This document shows positions 33,211-42,547 of a stretch of 42,555 nt of DNA, one piece after another. Within the stretch, counting starts at the first letter, position 1, and each line of letters starts with the position of its first letter. The translations under genes were made by a program, and so were the position numbers. The stretch is taken from assembly GCA_002154345.1 (NCBI GenBank), contig MUNB01000032.1, positions 1-42,555 on the forward strand. Reading direction: 5' to 3'. This DNA comes from Streptomyces griseus (GTDB lineage Bacteria; Actinomycetota; Actinomycetes; Streptomycetales; Streptomycetaceae). The notes below the pieces were generated by a model. It saw only the letters and a program-made list of their open reading frames with translations, was not told the origin of the DNA and ran no database searches.

Positions 33211-33611
33211 CGCGGACGACGGACGAAACGACGCAGACGCCCGACAGCACGGACCGCCCCGTGGGCGCCGGGCCCGTGGACACAGGAACGCCCGTGCGGA
33301 ACCCGGGCCCCGCCGAGGGCGGCCCGCACCCCGGGCGGCCGCTGTTCGCCCCCGAGGAGCAGGAGGCGTTCACCGCCCGGATCCACCAGGCGGTGGCCGG
33401 GTTCGTGGCGGATCCGCACCGGGCGGTGCGGGATGCCGACGCCACCTTCGAGGAGGTGGTGGCGGACCTCGGGGCCGCCCTGGCGGAACGCGGGCGGCGA
33501 CTGCGGGCGGGCAAGGGCGAGCGCGACGCGCCCACCGGGGCGGAGACCGAGGATCTGCGGATCGCCCTCCAGCACTACCGCGACCTGACGGAACGCCTCG
33601 TACGCCTCTAG
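33207..33611 (+). CDS. Small helical protein coupled to the preceding membrane protein
   Basis: 134 aa. The ATG overlaps the preceding stop as ATGA. Residues 1-50 are Thr/Pro/Gly-rich and disordered; ~50-134 are helical (EEQEAFTARIHQAVAGFVADPHRAV, then DADATFEEVVADLGAALAERGRRL and LQHYRDLTERLVRL). The DATFEEVVADLG and HYRDLTERL segments echo the helical part of its partner, so the two may interact or share ancestry. No known domain, no signal peptide. Closed by a perfect 15-bp hairpin 15 bases downstream. Function unknown. Confidence 0.8.
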   Translation: MTRTTDETTQTPDSTDRPVGAGPVDTGTPVRNPGPAEGGPHPGRPLFAPEEQEAFTARIHQAVAGFVADPHRAVRDADATFEEVVADLGAALAERGRRLRAGKGERDAPTGAETEDLRIALQHYRDLTERLVRL

Positions 33612-33625
33612 CCCGAAGCGCGTAC

Positions 33626-33659
33626 GGAAGGGGCCGGTCCCGCCGGACCGGCCCCTTCC
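33626..33659. terminator. Perfect bidirectional hairpin terminator
   Basis: GGAAGGGGCCGGTCC (33626-33640) and GGACCGGCCCCTTCC (33645-33659) form a perfect 15-bp stem with a CGCC loop, midway between the stop of the 33207 gene and that of the convergent phosphatase. Confidence 0.88.
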
Positions 33660-33684
33660 CGCGCTCGCGTCGCTTCCGTACGGC

Positions 33685-34482
33685 TCAGCCGTGGATCACC
33701 AGGCCGTCGCGCAGCCGCGCCAGTACCGCGTCGGGCATCCGCAGTCCGTCGCGCACATAGCCGTCGAGGCCGCCCCAGCGCTCGTCCATGGCGTCGAGCG
33801 CCACGTCCAGATAGCGGGGGCGGACCTCGATGATCGCCGCGGCCACGGCCGGGTCGCCCCCGCCGTCGAGGAACTTCGCCACGTACGGGGCGAAGGCGGC
33901 CCGTACGGCGGGATTGACCGCGACGAAGTCCGACCGCACCGTGGCCCGGGCCGCTCCGAGGATCATCAGCAGGACCGCCGCCGCCCAGCCCGTACGGTCC
34001 TTGCCCGCCGTGCAGTGGAAGAGCACCGGACGGGCGCCGGAGTCGGCCACCGTCTCCAGGAAGGCCCGGTAGGCGGCCGCCGCGCCGGGCGAGAGGACCA
34101 TCTTCCGGTAGGTCTCGGCGAACAGTTCCTCGGCCCGGCCCCCGCCCAGCGTCCGCTCCGCCTCGACGGGGTCGGCCAGCAGGGACCGCAGCCGGGCGGG
34201 CGCCACGCCCGGGTGGTCGCCCAGCACATCGGCGACGAAGAGTCTGGCCCGGTCCGGCAGCCGGTCCGGGGCCAACCGGCGCTCGTCGGCGGTGCGCAGG
34301 TCCACGACGGTGCGGATGCCGAGCGCCGACACCGCCCGGTCGCTCGCCGGGTCGAGCTCGCTCAGCTGCCCCGAGCGGAACAGCACGCCCTGCCGCACCC
34401 GGCGGTCACGGCCCAGGGCGATGCCGCCCAGGTCGCGCAGATTGACAACGGTGGCGGCCGGAACGGTCCGGGCGGTCTGCAC
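33685..34482 (-). CDS. Tyrosine-protein phosphatase (Y_phosphatase3/PtpB-like)
   Basis: 265 aa from GTG 34482, with AGAGG about nine bases upstream; no Met lies further in. It begins with the family's NLRDLGGI and VRQGVLFRSGQL, followed by VVDLRTADER. The P-loop is FHCTAGKDRTGWA with nucleophile Cys157, Lys161 and Arg163; the Lys and Asp in the loop mark the dual-specificity/lipid phosphatase-like PtpB type. It removes phosphate from protein tyrosine/serine or phosphoinositides, in the cytosol, or after non-classical export as in mycobacterial PtpB. It converges on the 33207 gene. Upstream are two GAATTCC copies with a 9-base period. Confidence 0.9.
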   Translation of the reverse strand: MQTARTVPAATVVNLRDLGGIALGRDRRVRQGVLFRSGQLSELDPASDRAVSALGIRTVVDLRTADERRLAPDRLPDRARLFVADVLGDHPGVAPARLRSLLADPVEAERTLGGGRAEELFAETYRKMVLSPGAAAAYRAFLETVADSGARPVLFHCTAGKDRTGWAAAVLLMILGAARATVRSDFVAVNPAVRAAFAPYVAKFLDGGGDPAVAAAIIEVRPRYLDVALDAMDERWGGLDGYVRDGLRMPDAVLARLRDGLVIHG

Positions 34483-34505
34483 GATGAACTGCCTCTTTCC
34501 CCGAT

Positions 34506-34521
34506 GAATTCCAAGAATTCC
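34506..34521. repeat. Short direct repeat upstream of the phosphatase
   Basis: GAATTCC at 34506-34512 and 34515-34521, separated by AA, 24 bases before the GTG on the minus strand. AT-rich for this genome, so perhaps promoter or operator DNA; otherwise chance. Confidence 0.4.
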
Positions 34522-34561
34522 GTATATCAGGATCAACGACGCATGCAGCGAGGAAAGGACG

Positions 34562-35089
34562 TCAGTCCGACAGGAGTTTCGTCTTCTGCTCCACGAACTC
34601 GTCGTCGGTGAGGACGTCCCGCTTCCACAGTTCGGCGAGCCGCTCCAGTCGGGTGATGATGTCGTCCCCCGCGGCGCTCTCCTCACCGGCATCGCCGGCG
34701 CCACCCGCGGTGAGGCGCTCGTGCGCGACGAAGGCGCCGCCCGCCTCGCGGGCCGTGCGGGCGAGCCGGGTGGTCCACAGGTCCTCCCGGACCACGATCG
34801 CGACGACATCGCCCGCGGGCACCGCGCCGTCGAGCCGTTCGACGTCCTCCGCGCCCAGCACCACCGCCGCCCCGCCCTCCTCCGCATCGGCGGGAACCAC
34901 TCCCCCGGGGTCCAGCTCCCGCAGACCCACCGGGGTCAGCGCGCCGCCCTCGGCCCGGCGGACGAAGGCCAGGTCACCGGCGCGTACGGCGCCGGACGAC
35001 ACGGCGTCGGCGAGGGCGGGGGCGACCGCCCCGGTGAAGCGACTGCCGGGGAAGGCGATGACGAGGTATTCCACAGGTCCGACGGCCAC
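34562..35089 (-). CDS. DUF6325-like protein with C-terminal SHOCT domain
   Basis: 175 aa from GTG 35089, with GGAGAGG eight bases upstream; a longer in-frame start would add 25 poor residues. The N-terminal ~130 residues fit DUF6325: VGPVEYLVIAFPGSRFTGAVAPALADAVSSG, then RAGDLAFVRRAEGG and a variable acidic patch. The C-terminus is a SHOCT helix pair: ITRLERLAELWKRDVLTDDEFVEQKTKLL. It is soluble, with no enzymatic motif, and may bind other proteins or membranes through SHOCT. The general plan resembles the DUF1269 protein at 16148-16642. Function unknown. The gap to the phosphatase gene is 79 bases on the same strand. Confidence 0.82.
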   Translation of the reverse strand: MAVGPVEYLVIAFPGSRFTGAVAPALADAVSSGAVRAGDLAFVRRAEGGALTPVGLRELDPGGVVPADAEEGGAAVVLGAEDVERLDGAVPAGDVVAIVVREDLWTTRLARTAREAGGAFVAHERLTAGGAGDAGEESAAGDDIITRLERLAELWKRDVLTDDEFVEQKTKLLSD

Positions 35090-35344
35090 GGTCGCGTCCT
35101 CTCCGTATCCCGGCGGCCACAGGGGCGCCGGGGTGGATACGGCATTCCAGGGATGACATAACAAATCAGGAAACTTCGCACATAATATGCATCTCTGTCC
35201 CGATTCATCCCGATGTCGAGGACCGTCGTGTTGCGGCCCTCCGTCCGCCGCTCCGGTTACGCGACCGCATGTAAAGGATCAAGTGCATACCCGAGAGGGC
35301 AAGGTCACAGCACGTGCCCCTGCTGCTCATTCCGCGCACTGGCC

Positions 35345-35356
35345 TAGCATCTGAGC
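35345..35356 (+). promoter_or_regulatory. Candidate leaderless -10 of the mutA operon
   Basis: TAGCAT (35345-35350) ends six bases before ATG 35357, and no ribosome site is present, so the transcript probably starts at the ATG. No good -35 is seen 17-18 bases upstream. The 267-base gap to the divergent DUF6325 gene holds no other feature I can support; it includes AT-rich DNA near 35160-35200. Confidence 0.4.
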
Positions 35357-37219
35357 ATGACGGTCCAGCCTGCTGACGGGCTCTCTCCGGCCGCCGCGTT
35401 CCCCGACCCTTCCCATGACCAGTGGCAGAGCCTCGTCGAAGGCGTACTGCGCAAGTCGGGCAAGGAAGTCACGGGCTCGGCCGCCGAGGAAGCGCTGTCC
35501 ACCACACTGGAGGACGGGCTCACCACCCGCCCCCTCTACACCGCGAGCGACGAGTCTCCGGACACCGGTTTCCCCGGCTTCGCCCCCTTCACCCGGGGCA
35601 GCAGGGCCGAGGGGAACGCGGCGGGCGGCTGGGACGTGCGCCAGCGCCACGCCCGGTCCGACCCGGCCCGGCTGAACGAGGCGCTGCTCGGCGATCTGGA
35701 GAACGGGGTCACCTCGCTCTGGCTCACGGTGGGCGGCCCGGCGGGCGTCCCCGTCGACGGGCTCGCGCGGGCGCTGGACGGTGTGTACCTCGATCTGGCG
35801 CCCATCGCGCTCGACGCCCCGGCCGATCTGGACGCCGCGGCGACGGAGCTGCTGCGGCTGTACGAGGAGCGCGGCGTCGCCCGGCACGAGGCGCGCGGCA
35901 CGCTGGGCGCCGACCCGCTCGGCCACGAGGCCCGGACGGGCGTCGAGGCGGATCCCGCCCCCGCCGTGCGCTGGGCGCAGCGGTGCGACGCGGAGTACCC
36001 GGGGCTGCGGGCCATCGCCGTGGACGCGCTGCCGTACCACGAGGCGGGCGGTTCGGCGGCCCAGGAGCTGGGGCTCTCGCTGGCCACCGGCGTCGCCCAT
36101 CTGCGGGCGCTGACCGCTGCCGGGATGAGCGTGGAGGCGGCCTGCGGGCAGCTGGAGTTCCGTTACGCGGCCACCGCCGACCAGTTCCTGACCATCGCCA
36201 AGCTCCGGGCGGCGCGCCGGCTGTGGGCGCGGGTCGCCGAGGCCTCCGGGGCTCCCGCCGCCGGGGCGCAGCGGCAGCACGCCGTCACCTCGCCGGTGAT
36301 GATGACGCGCCGCGACCCGTGGGTGAACATGCTGCGCACCACGCTGGCCACGCTCGGCGCGGGCGTCGGCGGCGCGGACTCCGTGACCGTGCTGCCGTTC
36401 GATCACGCGCTGGGCCTGCCGGACGCGTTCGCGCGGCGGATCGCCCGTAACACCTCGACGATCCTCATGGAGGAGTCGCACCTGGCGCGGGTCATCGACC
36501 CTGCGGGCGGCTCCTGGTACGTGGAGCGGCTGACGGACGAACTCGCCGCGGCCGCGTGGGCGTTCTTCCAGGAGACCGAGCGGGCGGGCGGGCTGCCCGC
36601 CGCCCTGCGCTCCGGACTGGTCGCGGAGCGGCTGGCGGCCACGTGGGCGACGCGCAGTGCGAAGCTGGCGCGCCGCAAGGAGCCGATCACCGGGGTCAGC
36701 GAGTTCCCGATGCCCGGCGAGCGCCCGGTGGAGCGCGAGCCCGCCCCCGACCCGTACGCCGGGGCTCCGGGCGGTCTGCCCCGGGTCCGGCGGGACGAGG
36801 CGTTCGAGGGGCTGCGCGCCCGGTCGGACGCGCACCTCGCGGCGACCGGAAGCCGCCCGAAGGTGTTCGTCGCCGCGCTCGGCCCGGCCGCCGCGCACAC
36901 CGCGCGGGTCTCGTTCGCCGTCAACCTCTTCGGGGCGGGCGGCATCGAGGCGGTGCACGATCCGGTCTCCGTGGACGCGGAGACGGCCGCCGGTGCACTG
37001 GCCGCCTCCGGGGCGTCGGTCGCCGTGCTGTGCTCGTCGGACGCGCTCTACGCCGAGCAGGCGGACGCGGTGGCCGGTGCGCTGAAGTCGGCGGGCGCGG
37101 CGCAGGTGTTCCTCGCGGGGCGCCCCGGCGAGTACGCCGACGTCGACGCCTACGTCTTCGCGGGCTGCGACGCGGTCGCCGTTCTCACCTCCGTACTCGA
37201 CCGCATGGGAGTGGCGTGA
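35357..37219 (+). CDS. mutA: Methylmalonyl-CoA mutase small subunit
   Basis: 620 aa. It follows the catalytic-domain plan of the large subunit ([80 protein letters not shown]) but the C-terminal cobalamin-binding-like domain (~480-620) lacks the DxHxxG motif, as expected for the small, non-B12-binding partner. With MutB it forms the heterodimer interconverting succinyl-CoA and methylmalonyl-CoA, feeding or draining the propionyl-CoA pool used for odd-chain metabolism and polyketides. Its TGA overlaps the mutB ATG by one base (TGATG), so expression is coupled. No ribosome site at its own start; a -10 sits six bases upstream. Confidence 0.95.
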   Translation: MTVQPADGLSPAAAFPDPSHDQWQSLVEGVLRKSGKEVTGSAAEEALSTTLEDGLTTRPLYTASDESPDTGFPGFAPFTRGSRAEGNAAGGWDVRQRHARSDPARLNEALLGDLENGVTSLWLTVGGPAGVPVDGLARALDGVYLDLAPIALDAPADLDAAATELLRLYEERGVARHEARGTLGADPLGHEARTGVEADPAPAVRWAQRCDAEYPGLRAIAVDALPYHEAGGSAAQELGLSLATGVAHLRALTAAGMSVEAACGQLEFRYAATADQFLTIAKLRAARRLWARVAEASGAPAAGAQRQHAVTSPVMMTRRDPWVNMLRTTLATLGAGVGGADSVTVLPFDHALGLPDAFARRIARNTSTILMEESHLARVIDPAGGSWYVERLTDELAAAAWAFFQETERAGGLPAALRSGLVAERLAATWATRSAKLARRKEPITGVSEFPMPGERPVEREPAPDPYAGAPGGLPRVRRDEAFEGLRARSDAHLAATGSRPKVFVAALGPAAAHTARVSFAVNLFGAGGIEAVHDPVSVDAETAAGALAASGASVAVLCSSDALYAEQADAVAGALKSAGAAQVFLAGRPGEYADVDAYVFAGCDAVAVLTSVLDRMGVA

Positions 37220-39444
37220 TGCCGACACCGCCCACGGAACGCACCACCTCCGTTCCCGACTTCTCCGACCTGCCGTTGGCGTCCACCGCGCCGCCCGCCG
37301 GTTCCGCCGAGGAGTGGCAGGCGGCCGTGACCAAGGCGGCCGACGGCGCCGAGGCCCCGCTCTGGGAGACGCCCGAGGGGATCACGGTCAAGCCGCTCTA
37401 CACCGGTGATGACCTGGAGGGCCTGGACGCGCTGCACAGCTACCCGGGCATCGCCCCGTATCTGCGCGGCCCCTACCCGACGATGTACGTCAACCAGCCC
37501 TGGACGATCCGTCAGTACGCCGGTTTCTCCACGGCCGAGGAGTCCAACGCCTTCTACCGGCGCAACCTCGCGGCCGGACAGAAGGGTCTGTCGGTCGCCT
37601 TCGACCTGCCGACCCACCGGGGCTACGACAGCGACCACCCCCGGGTGACGGGTGACGTCGGCATGGCCGGGGTGGCGATCGACTCGATCTACGACATGCG
37701 CCAGCTGTTCGACGGCATTCCGCTGGACCGGATGTCGGTGTCGATGACGATGAACGGCGCGGTGCTTCCCGTGCTGGCGCTGTACATCGTGGCCGCCGAG
37801 GAACAGGGCGTACCGCCTTCGATGCTGGCCGGGACCATTCAGAACGACATTCTGAAGGAGTTCATGGTCCGCAACACCTATATCTACCCGCCGTCGCCCT
37901 CGATGCGGATCATCTCCGACATCTTCGCGTTCACCTCGCAGAAGATGCCGCGCTACAACTCCATCTCGATCTCCGGCTATCACATCCAGGAGGCCGGGGC
38001 GACGGCCGATCTGGAGCTGGCGTACACGCTGGCCGACGGGGTGGAGTATCTGCGCGCCGGGCAGGAGGCCGGTCTGGACGTGGACGCGTTCGCACCCCGG
38101 CTGTCGTTCTTCTGGGCGATCGGCATGAACTTCTTCATGGAGGTCGCGAAGCTGCGCGCGGCCCGGCTGCTCTGGGCGCGGCTGGTCAAGCAGTTCGACC
38201 CGAAGAACCCCAAGTCGCTGTCGCTGCGCACCCATTCGCAGACCTCGGGCTGGTCGCTGACCGCGCAGGACGTGTTCAACAATGTGACGCGTACGTGCGT
38301 GGAGGCGATGGCCGCGACGCAGGGCCACACCCAGTCGCTGCACACCAACGCGCTCGACGAGGCGCTGGCGCTGCCCACCGACTTCTCGGCGCGGATCGCC
38401 CGTAACACCCAGCTGCTGCTCCAGCAGGAGTCGGGTACCTGCCGGGTCATCGACCCGTGGGGCGGCAGCGCGTACGTGGAGAAGCTGACGCGCGACCTCG
38501 CGGACCGGGCCTGGCAGCACATCGAGGAGGTGGAGGCGGCCGGCGGGATGGCGAAGGCCATCGACGCGGGCATCCCCAAGCTCCGGGTGGAGGAGGCCGC
38601 GGCGCGGACGCAGGCGCGGATCGACTCCGGGCGGCAGCCGGTGATCGGGGTGAACAAGTACCGGGTGGAGACCGACGAGCAGATCGACGTCCTCAAGGTC
38701 GACAACTCCTCGGTGCGCACCCAGCAGATCGAGAAGCTGCGGCGGCTGCGCGAGGAGCGCGACGAGACGGCGTGCCAGGAGGCGCTGCGGGCGCTGACGG
38801 CCGCCGCCGAGCGCGACCCGGGCCCGGGCCTGGAAGGCAATCTGCTGGCGCTGGCGGTCGACGCGGCGCGGGCGATGGCGACGGTCGGGGAGATCTCGGA
38901 CGCGCTGGAGAAGGTGTACGGCAGGCATGCGGGGCAGATCCGTACGATCTCCGGTGTGTACCGCAAAGAGGCAGGAGAGTCCCCTTCCGTGGACCGGACC
39001 CGTGCGCTGGTCGACGCGTTCGAGGAGGCGGAGGGCCGTCGTCCGCGCATCCTGGTCGCCAAGATGGGCCAGGACGGCCACGACCGGGGCCAGAAGGTGA
39101 TCGCCACGGCCTTCGCCGACCTGGGCTTCGACGTGGACGTCGGCCCGCTGTTCCAGACGCCGGGCGAGGTGGCACGGCAGGCCGTCGAGGCCGACGTGCA
39201 CATCGTGGGCGTCTCCTCGCTGGCGGCCGGGCATCTGACCCTGGTGCCGGCGCTGCGCGAGGAGCTGGCCGCCGAGGGGCGCGAGGACATCATGATCGTG
39301 GTGGGCGGGGTGATCCCGCCGCAGGACATCGAGGCCCTGCACGAGGCGGGCGCCGCCTCGGTCTTCCCGCCGGGGACGGTGATCCCGGACGCGGCCCACG
39401 ACCTGGTGACGCGGCTCGGCGCCGCGCTCGGCCACGAGCTGTGA
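37219..39444 (+). CDS. mutB: Methylmalonyl-CoA mutase large subunit (B12-binding)
   Basis: 741 aa from ATG 37219, overlapping the mutA stop. Catalytic TIM barrel (~40-560): [35 protein letters not shown] with the active-site Tyr region, [16 protein letters not shown], and [15 protein letters not shown] for CoA and substrate contacts. The C-terminal cobalamin domain (~605-735) has [20 protein letters not shown] with the base-off B12-binding DGHDRG and later GVSSLAAGH and GGVIPPQD. It carries adenosylcobalamin and performs the radical carbon-skeleton rearrangement. meaB follows 12 bases downstream, the usual partner for cofactor loading and repair. Confidence 0.97.
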   Translation: MPTPPTERTTSVPDFSDLPLASTAPPAGSAEEWQAAVTKAADGAEAPLWETPEGITVKPLYTGDDLEGLDALHSYPGIAPYLRGPYPTMYVNQPWTIRQYAGFSTAEESNAFYRRNLAAGQKGLSVAFDLPTHRGYDSDHPRVTGDVGMAGVAIDSIYDMRQLFDGIPLDRMSVSMTMNGAVLPVLALYIVAAEEQGVPPSMLAGTIQNDILKEFMVRNTYIYPPSPSMRIISDIFAFTSQKMPRYNSISISGYHIQEAGATADLELAYTLADGVEYLRAGQEAGLDVDAFAPRLSFFWAIGMNFFMEVAKLRAARLLWARLVKQFDPKNPKSLSLRTHSQTSGWSLTAQDVFNNVTRTCVEAMAATQGHTQSLHTNALDEALALPTDFSARIARNTQLLLQQESGTCRVIDPWGGSAYVEKLTRDLADRAWQHIEEVEAAGGMAKAIDAGIPKLRVEEAAARTQARIDSGRQPVIGVNKYRVETDEQIDVLKVDNSSVRTQQIEKLRRLREERDETACQEALRALTAAAERDPGPGLEGNLLALAVDAARAMATVGEISDALEKVYGRHAGQIRTISGVYRKEAGESPSVDRTRALVDAFEEAEGRRPRILVAKMGQDGHDRGQKVIATAFADLGFDVDVGPLFQTPGEVARQAVEADVHIVGVSSLAAGHLTLVPALREELAAEGREDIMIVVGGVIPPQDIEALHEAGAASVFPPGTVIPDAAHDLVTRLGAALGHEL

Positions 39445-39456
39445 GCCGCTGACCGG

Positions 39457-40461
39457 ATGGCTGCGAAGATCGACATCGACGGCTATGTGCAGGGAGTGCT
39501 CGACGGGAAGCGCGCGTTCGTGGCGCGCGCAATCACGCTCGTCGAGTCGACACGGGCCGAACACCGGGTGCTGGCCCAGCAGTTGCTGAGCCGGCTGCTG
39601 CCGCACGCGGGGGCGGCCCGGCGGATCGGGATCAGCGGGGTGCCGGGCGTGGGCAAGTCCACGTTCATCGACGCGCTCGGCACGATGCTCACCGGGCTCG
39701 GGCACCGGGTGGCGGTGCTGGCGGTCGACCCGTCCTCCAGCCGTACGGGCGGCTCCATCCTGGGCGACAAGACCCGGATGGAACGCCTGGCGGTCGACCC
39801 GGCCGCCTTCGTCCGCCCCTCCCCCACGGCGGGCACGCTGGGCGGGGTGGCCAAGGCGACCCGGGAGTCCATCGTGGTGATGGAGGCGGCGGGCTACGAC
39901 GTGGTGCTGGTGGAGACGGTGGGCGTCGGGCAGTCGGAGACGGCGGTGGCCAACATGGTCGACACGTTCCTGCTGCTGACCCTGGCCCGTACCGGCGACC
40001 AGTTGCAGGGCATCAAGAAGGGTGTCCTGGAGCTGGCGGACGCCATCGCGGTGAACAAGGCCGACGGCCCGCACGAACGCGACGCCCGCTCAGCGGCCCG
40101 TGAACTGGCGGGCGCGCTACGGCTGATGCATCCGGCGGACGCGGCCTGGACGCCCCCGGTGCTCACCTGCAGCGCCCGCGAGTCGCTCGGGCTGGACACC
40201 CTGTGGGACCGGCTGGAACAGCACCGTACGGTTCTGGAGTCGACGGGCCGGCTGGCGGCCAAGCGGCGCGACCAGCAGGTGGACTGGACCTGGGCCATGG
40301 TCCGGGACGATCTGCTGGACAGTCTCCACAGCCATCCGGCGGTGCGGAAGCTCGCACCGGAGCTCGAACAGCGGGTCCGCGAGGGCACGTTGACGGCGAC
40401 GCTGGCCGCCGAGGAGATCCTCGGCGCGTTCCGCGGCGGCGGTGCGGGCACGTCCACCTGA
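39457..40461 (+). CDS. meaB: Methylmalonyl-CoA mutase-associated GTPase MeaB
   Basis: 334 aa. G3E-family GTPase: Walker A GISGVPGVGKSTFIDALG (~53-70), DPSSSRTGGSILGDKTRM (switch I), VVLVETVGVGQSETAVANMVD (switch II/Walker B region), and NKADG for guanine specificity. N- and C-terminal helices (ending VREGTLTATLAAEEILGAF) form the dimer arms typical of MeaB/ArgK. It gates insertion of adenosylcobalamin into the mutase and ejects damaged cofactor using GTP. It begins 12 bases after mutB without a strong ribosome site, so is coupled to it. Transcription ends at the hairpin 54 bases downstream. Confidence 0.96.
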   Translation: MAAKIDIDGYVQGVLDGKRAFVARAITLVESTRAEHRVLAQQLLSRLLPHAGAARRIGISGVPGVGKSTFIDALGTMLTGLGHRVAVLAVDPSSSRTGGSILGDKTRMERLAVDPAAFVRPSPTAGTLGGVAKATRESIVVMEAAGYDVVLVETVGVGQSETAVANMVDTFLLLTLARTGDQLQGIKKGVLELADAIAVNKADGPHERDARSAARELAGALRLMHPADAAWTPPVLTCSARESLGLDTLWDRLEQHRTVLESTGRLAAKRRDQQVDWTWAMVRDDLLDSLHSHPAVRKLAPELEQRVREGTLTATLAAEEILGAFRGGGAGTST

Positions 40462-40514
40462 ACGCGTCGGCGCGGTAGTTGCAGATGTAGCTGTAGCTGT
40501 AGCGAGAACATGGA

Positions 40515-40552
40515 CCGAGGGGCCCCCGGACGGAGGGGCCCCTCGGCGTTTT
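40515..40552 (+). terminator. Rho-independent-type terminator of mutAB-meaB
   Basis: CCGAGGGGCCCC (40515-40526) and GGGGCCCCTCGG (40535-40546) form a perfect 12-bp stem with an 8-base loop, followed by CGTTTT, the clearest T-tailed terminator in the window. It also precedes the convergent ABC ATPase stop at 40602. Confidence 0.88.
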
Positions 40553-40601
40553 CGGGCGGAGGGCTGCGCTTGCGCGGTCGCCCGGCGCGGGCGCCCGCGG
40601 C

Positions 40602-41390
40602 TCAGGCGACGGCGGGCGTACGCACGGTCGGTACGACGACGGGCGCCCCGTCGGAGGTCGCGGTGAGGATCTCCGCCTCGATGCCGTAGAGCTCCTGGAC
40701 CAGGGCCGCGTCCACGGTCTCGCGGGGCGGTCCCGTGGCGATGATCCGCCCGTCGCGCATGGCGACCAGGGTGTCGGCGTACCGCGCGGCGGCGGCGAGG
40801 TCGTGGACGACCATGACGATGGTGCGGCCCTCGGCGGCGACCTCGCGGACCAGGTCCAGGACCTCCACGGCGTGGCCGATGTCGAGGGCGCTGGTGGGCT
40901 CGTCGAGCAGGACGACGGGGGTCTCCTGGGCGAGGGCCATGGCCAGCCAGCAGCGCTGCCGCTGGCCGCCGGAGAGCTGGTCGATCCGGCGTCCGGCCAG
41001 GGCCACGGTGCCGGTGGCCTCCAGGGCGCGGGTGACGGCTTCCTCGTCCTCCCTCGACCACTGGCGGAACAGCCCCTGGTGCGGATGGCGTCCGTACCGG
41101 ACGAGTCCGGCCACGGTGACCGCCTCGGGGGCCTGCGGGGCCTGGGGCAGCAGGGCGATGCGGTGGGCGGCGTCGCGCTGGCGCAACTGCCAGATGTCGG
41201 CGTCGCCGACGAACACCGCGCCGGAACGGGGCTGGTGGAGGCGGGCCATGGAGCGCAGCAGGGTCGATTTGCCGCAGCCGTTGGGTCCGACGATCGCCAC
41301 GACCTGCCCCGAAGGGACCGTCAGATCGACCTGATCCACGGCGGTATGACCGGCGTATCCAGCGGTGAGCTGTTCGACACGGATTTCCAC
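40602..41390 (-). CDS. Iron-siderophore ABC transporter ATP-binding protein
   Basis: 262 aa. A complete FecE/FepC-type ATPase: Walker A VGPNGCGKST (34-43), Q-loop LLPQAPQ (~79-85), signature LSGGQRQR (~139-146), Walker B VVLLDEPTSALD (~158-169), and the His switch MVVHDL (~192-197). RYGRHPHQGLFRQWS is characteristic of siderophore importers. It powers iron-siderophore uptake at the membrane with permeases that are not in this window. It is divergent from the substrate-binding protein gene, with an iron box (41440-41458) in the 149-base gap, so both should be repressed when iron is plentiful. Confidence 0.93.
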   Translation of the reverse strand: MEIRVEQLTAGYAGHTAVDQVDLTVPSGQVVAIVGPNGCGKSTLLRSMARLHQPRSGAVFVGDADIWQLRQRDAAHRIALLPQAPQAPEAVTVAGLVRYGRHPHQGLFRQWSREDEEAVTRALEATGTVALAGRRIDQLSGGQRQRCWLAMALAQETPVVLLDEPTSALDIGHAVEVLDLVREVAAEGRTIVMVVHDLAAAARYADTLVAMRDGRIIATGPPRETVDAALVQELYGIEAEILTATSDGAPVVVPTVRTPAVA

Positions 41391-41439
41391 GAGGACCGGC
41401 CTTTCCGAAGGAATGGGGCATCATCTTGCCCGATGCCGC

Positions 41440-41458
41440 TAAAGTAAGGCTAACCTTA
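41440..41458. promoter_or_regulatory. Iron box (DmdR/IdeR-type operator)
   Basis: TAAAGTAAGGCTAACCTTA (41440-41458) matches about 15 of 19 positions of the actinobacterial iron box TTAGGTTAGGCTAACCTAA, and its centre TAAGG-CTAA-CCTTA is nearly palindromic. It lies between the divergent siderophore ATPase and binding-protein genes, 50 bases from one start and 82 from the other. Ferrous-iron-loaded DmdR1 would repress both. Confidence 0.82.
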
Positions 41459-41539
41459 GCTCGCTCACGAGCCGACGGCCGCATCCGTGTGGCCGTACGG
41501 CCGTCACCGCTTCATGTCCCGTTGAACCCGGAGTCCTTG

Positions 41540-42547
41540 ATGAACCTGCACCACCGCCCCGCCCGCACCGTCGCCCGAAGAGCGGCGCGCGCCGTCGCCA
41601 CGCTCGGGACCGCGGCCCTCCTCCTGACGGCCTGCGGAACGGACTCCGACTCGGGCAAGTCCTCCGGGGACAAGGCCGGCAAGGCGGACTCCGCCTCCTC
41701 CGCGACCCGTACGGTCAAGGACGCCACCGGCAAGGCCGTGGAGATACCGGCCGAGCCCCAGCGCATCGTCACCCTCACCCAGGAGGACCTGGACGCGGTC
41801 CTGGCGCTGGACATCAAGCCGGTCGGCATCACCAACGGGCAGGGCCTGGACAAGCCGCCGGCCTACCTCGCCGACAAGGTCGAGGGCATCGACATCGTGG
41901 GCAACCTCCTCCAGCCGGTCATGGACAAGGTCGTCGCCGCGAAGCCCGACCTGATCCTCGCCGGTGACATGCAGGACGAGCAGGTGCTCAAGCAGCTCCG
42001 CGAGATCACCCCGGCCACGCTGGTGACGATGGCGCCGACCGACGACTGGAAGCTGTTCTTCCGGGGCATCGGCAACGCCGTCAACAAGCTCGACGACGCC
42101 AACAAGTTCATCACCGACCACGAGGCGGCCGCCAAGGCCGCCGGGGAGAAGCTCGGCGAGAACAAGGGCGCCGAGGTCTCGATCGTCCGCTGGAACCCGG
42201 ACGGGCCCAGCTGGATGGAGAACAAGCAGTTCGCCAGCGGCGTCGCTCTGGAGATGGGGCTGAAGCGGCCCAAGTCCCAGAACAAGGACGGCAACGCGCA
42301 CACCCCGTCGCTGAGCCTGGAGAAGATCAACGAGATCGACGGCGACTGGCTGTTCCTGTCGACGCTGACCTCGGACGGCGAGAAGGCCCTCAAGGACGTC
42401 CGGTCCAAGCCCGCCTACAAGGAGCTGGGCGCCGTCAAGAACGGTCACGCGGTGACCGTCGACGGCTCGGTGTGGTCCACGCGCGGCGGCCCGCTCGCGG
42501 CCGACGTCGTCCTCGCCGACTACGTCAAGGCGCTCTCCGCCAAGTGA
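41540..42547 (+). CDS. Iron-siderophore ABC transporter substrate-binding lipoprotein
   Basis: 335 aa from ATG 41540, with GGAG seven bases upstream. Lipoprotein signal: basic RPARTVARRAARAVATLG, hydrophobic AALLL, and lipobox LLTAC with lipidated Cys32. After a Ser/Lys/Asp linker (~33-55), the mature domain is a FepB/FhuD-like type III binding protein: RTVKDATGKAVEIPAEPQRIVTL, VVAAKPDLILAGD, and TSSL-like contacts at the end (STRGGPLAADVVLADYVKAL). It binds ferric siderophore outside the membrane and hands it to the permease. Divergent ATPase and shared iron box support iron-regulated uptake. The permease genes are probably beyond the right edge. Confidence 0.93.
   Translation: MNLHHRPARTVARRAARAVATLGTAALLLTACGTDSDSGKSSGDKAGKADSASSATRTVKDATGKAVEIPAEPQRIVTLTQEDLDAVLALDIKPVGITNGQGLDKPPAYLADKVEGIDIVGNLLQPVMDKVVAAKPDLILAGDMQDEQVLKQLREITPATLVTMAPTDDWKLFFRGIGNAVNKLDDANKFITDHEAAAKAAGEKLGENKGAEVSIVRWNPDGPSWMENKQFASGVALEMGLKRPKSQNKDGNAHTPSLSLEKINEIDGDWLFLSTLTSDGEKALKDVRSKPAYKELGAVKNGHAVTVDGSVWSTRGGPLAADVVLADYVKALSAK

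Noticed and set aside
35287-35292. Minus-strand GGGTAT upstream of the DUF6325 gene
   Set aside because: No matching -35, and nearly 200 bases from the start codon.
37150-40074. A 974-codon open frame on the minus strand
   Set aside because: Antisense to mutB and meaB; low-complexity His/Arg/Gly-rich product and no ribosome site.
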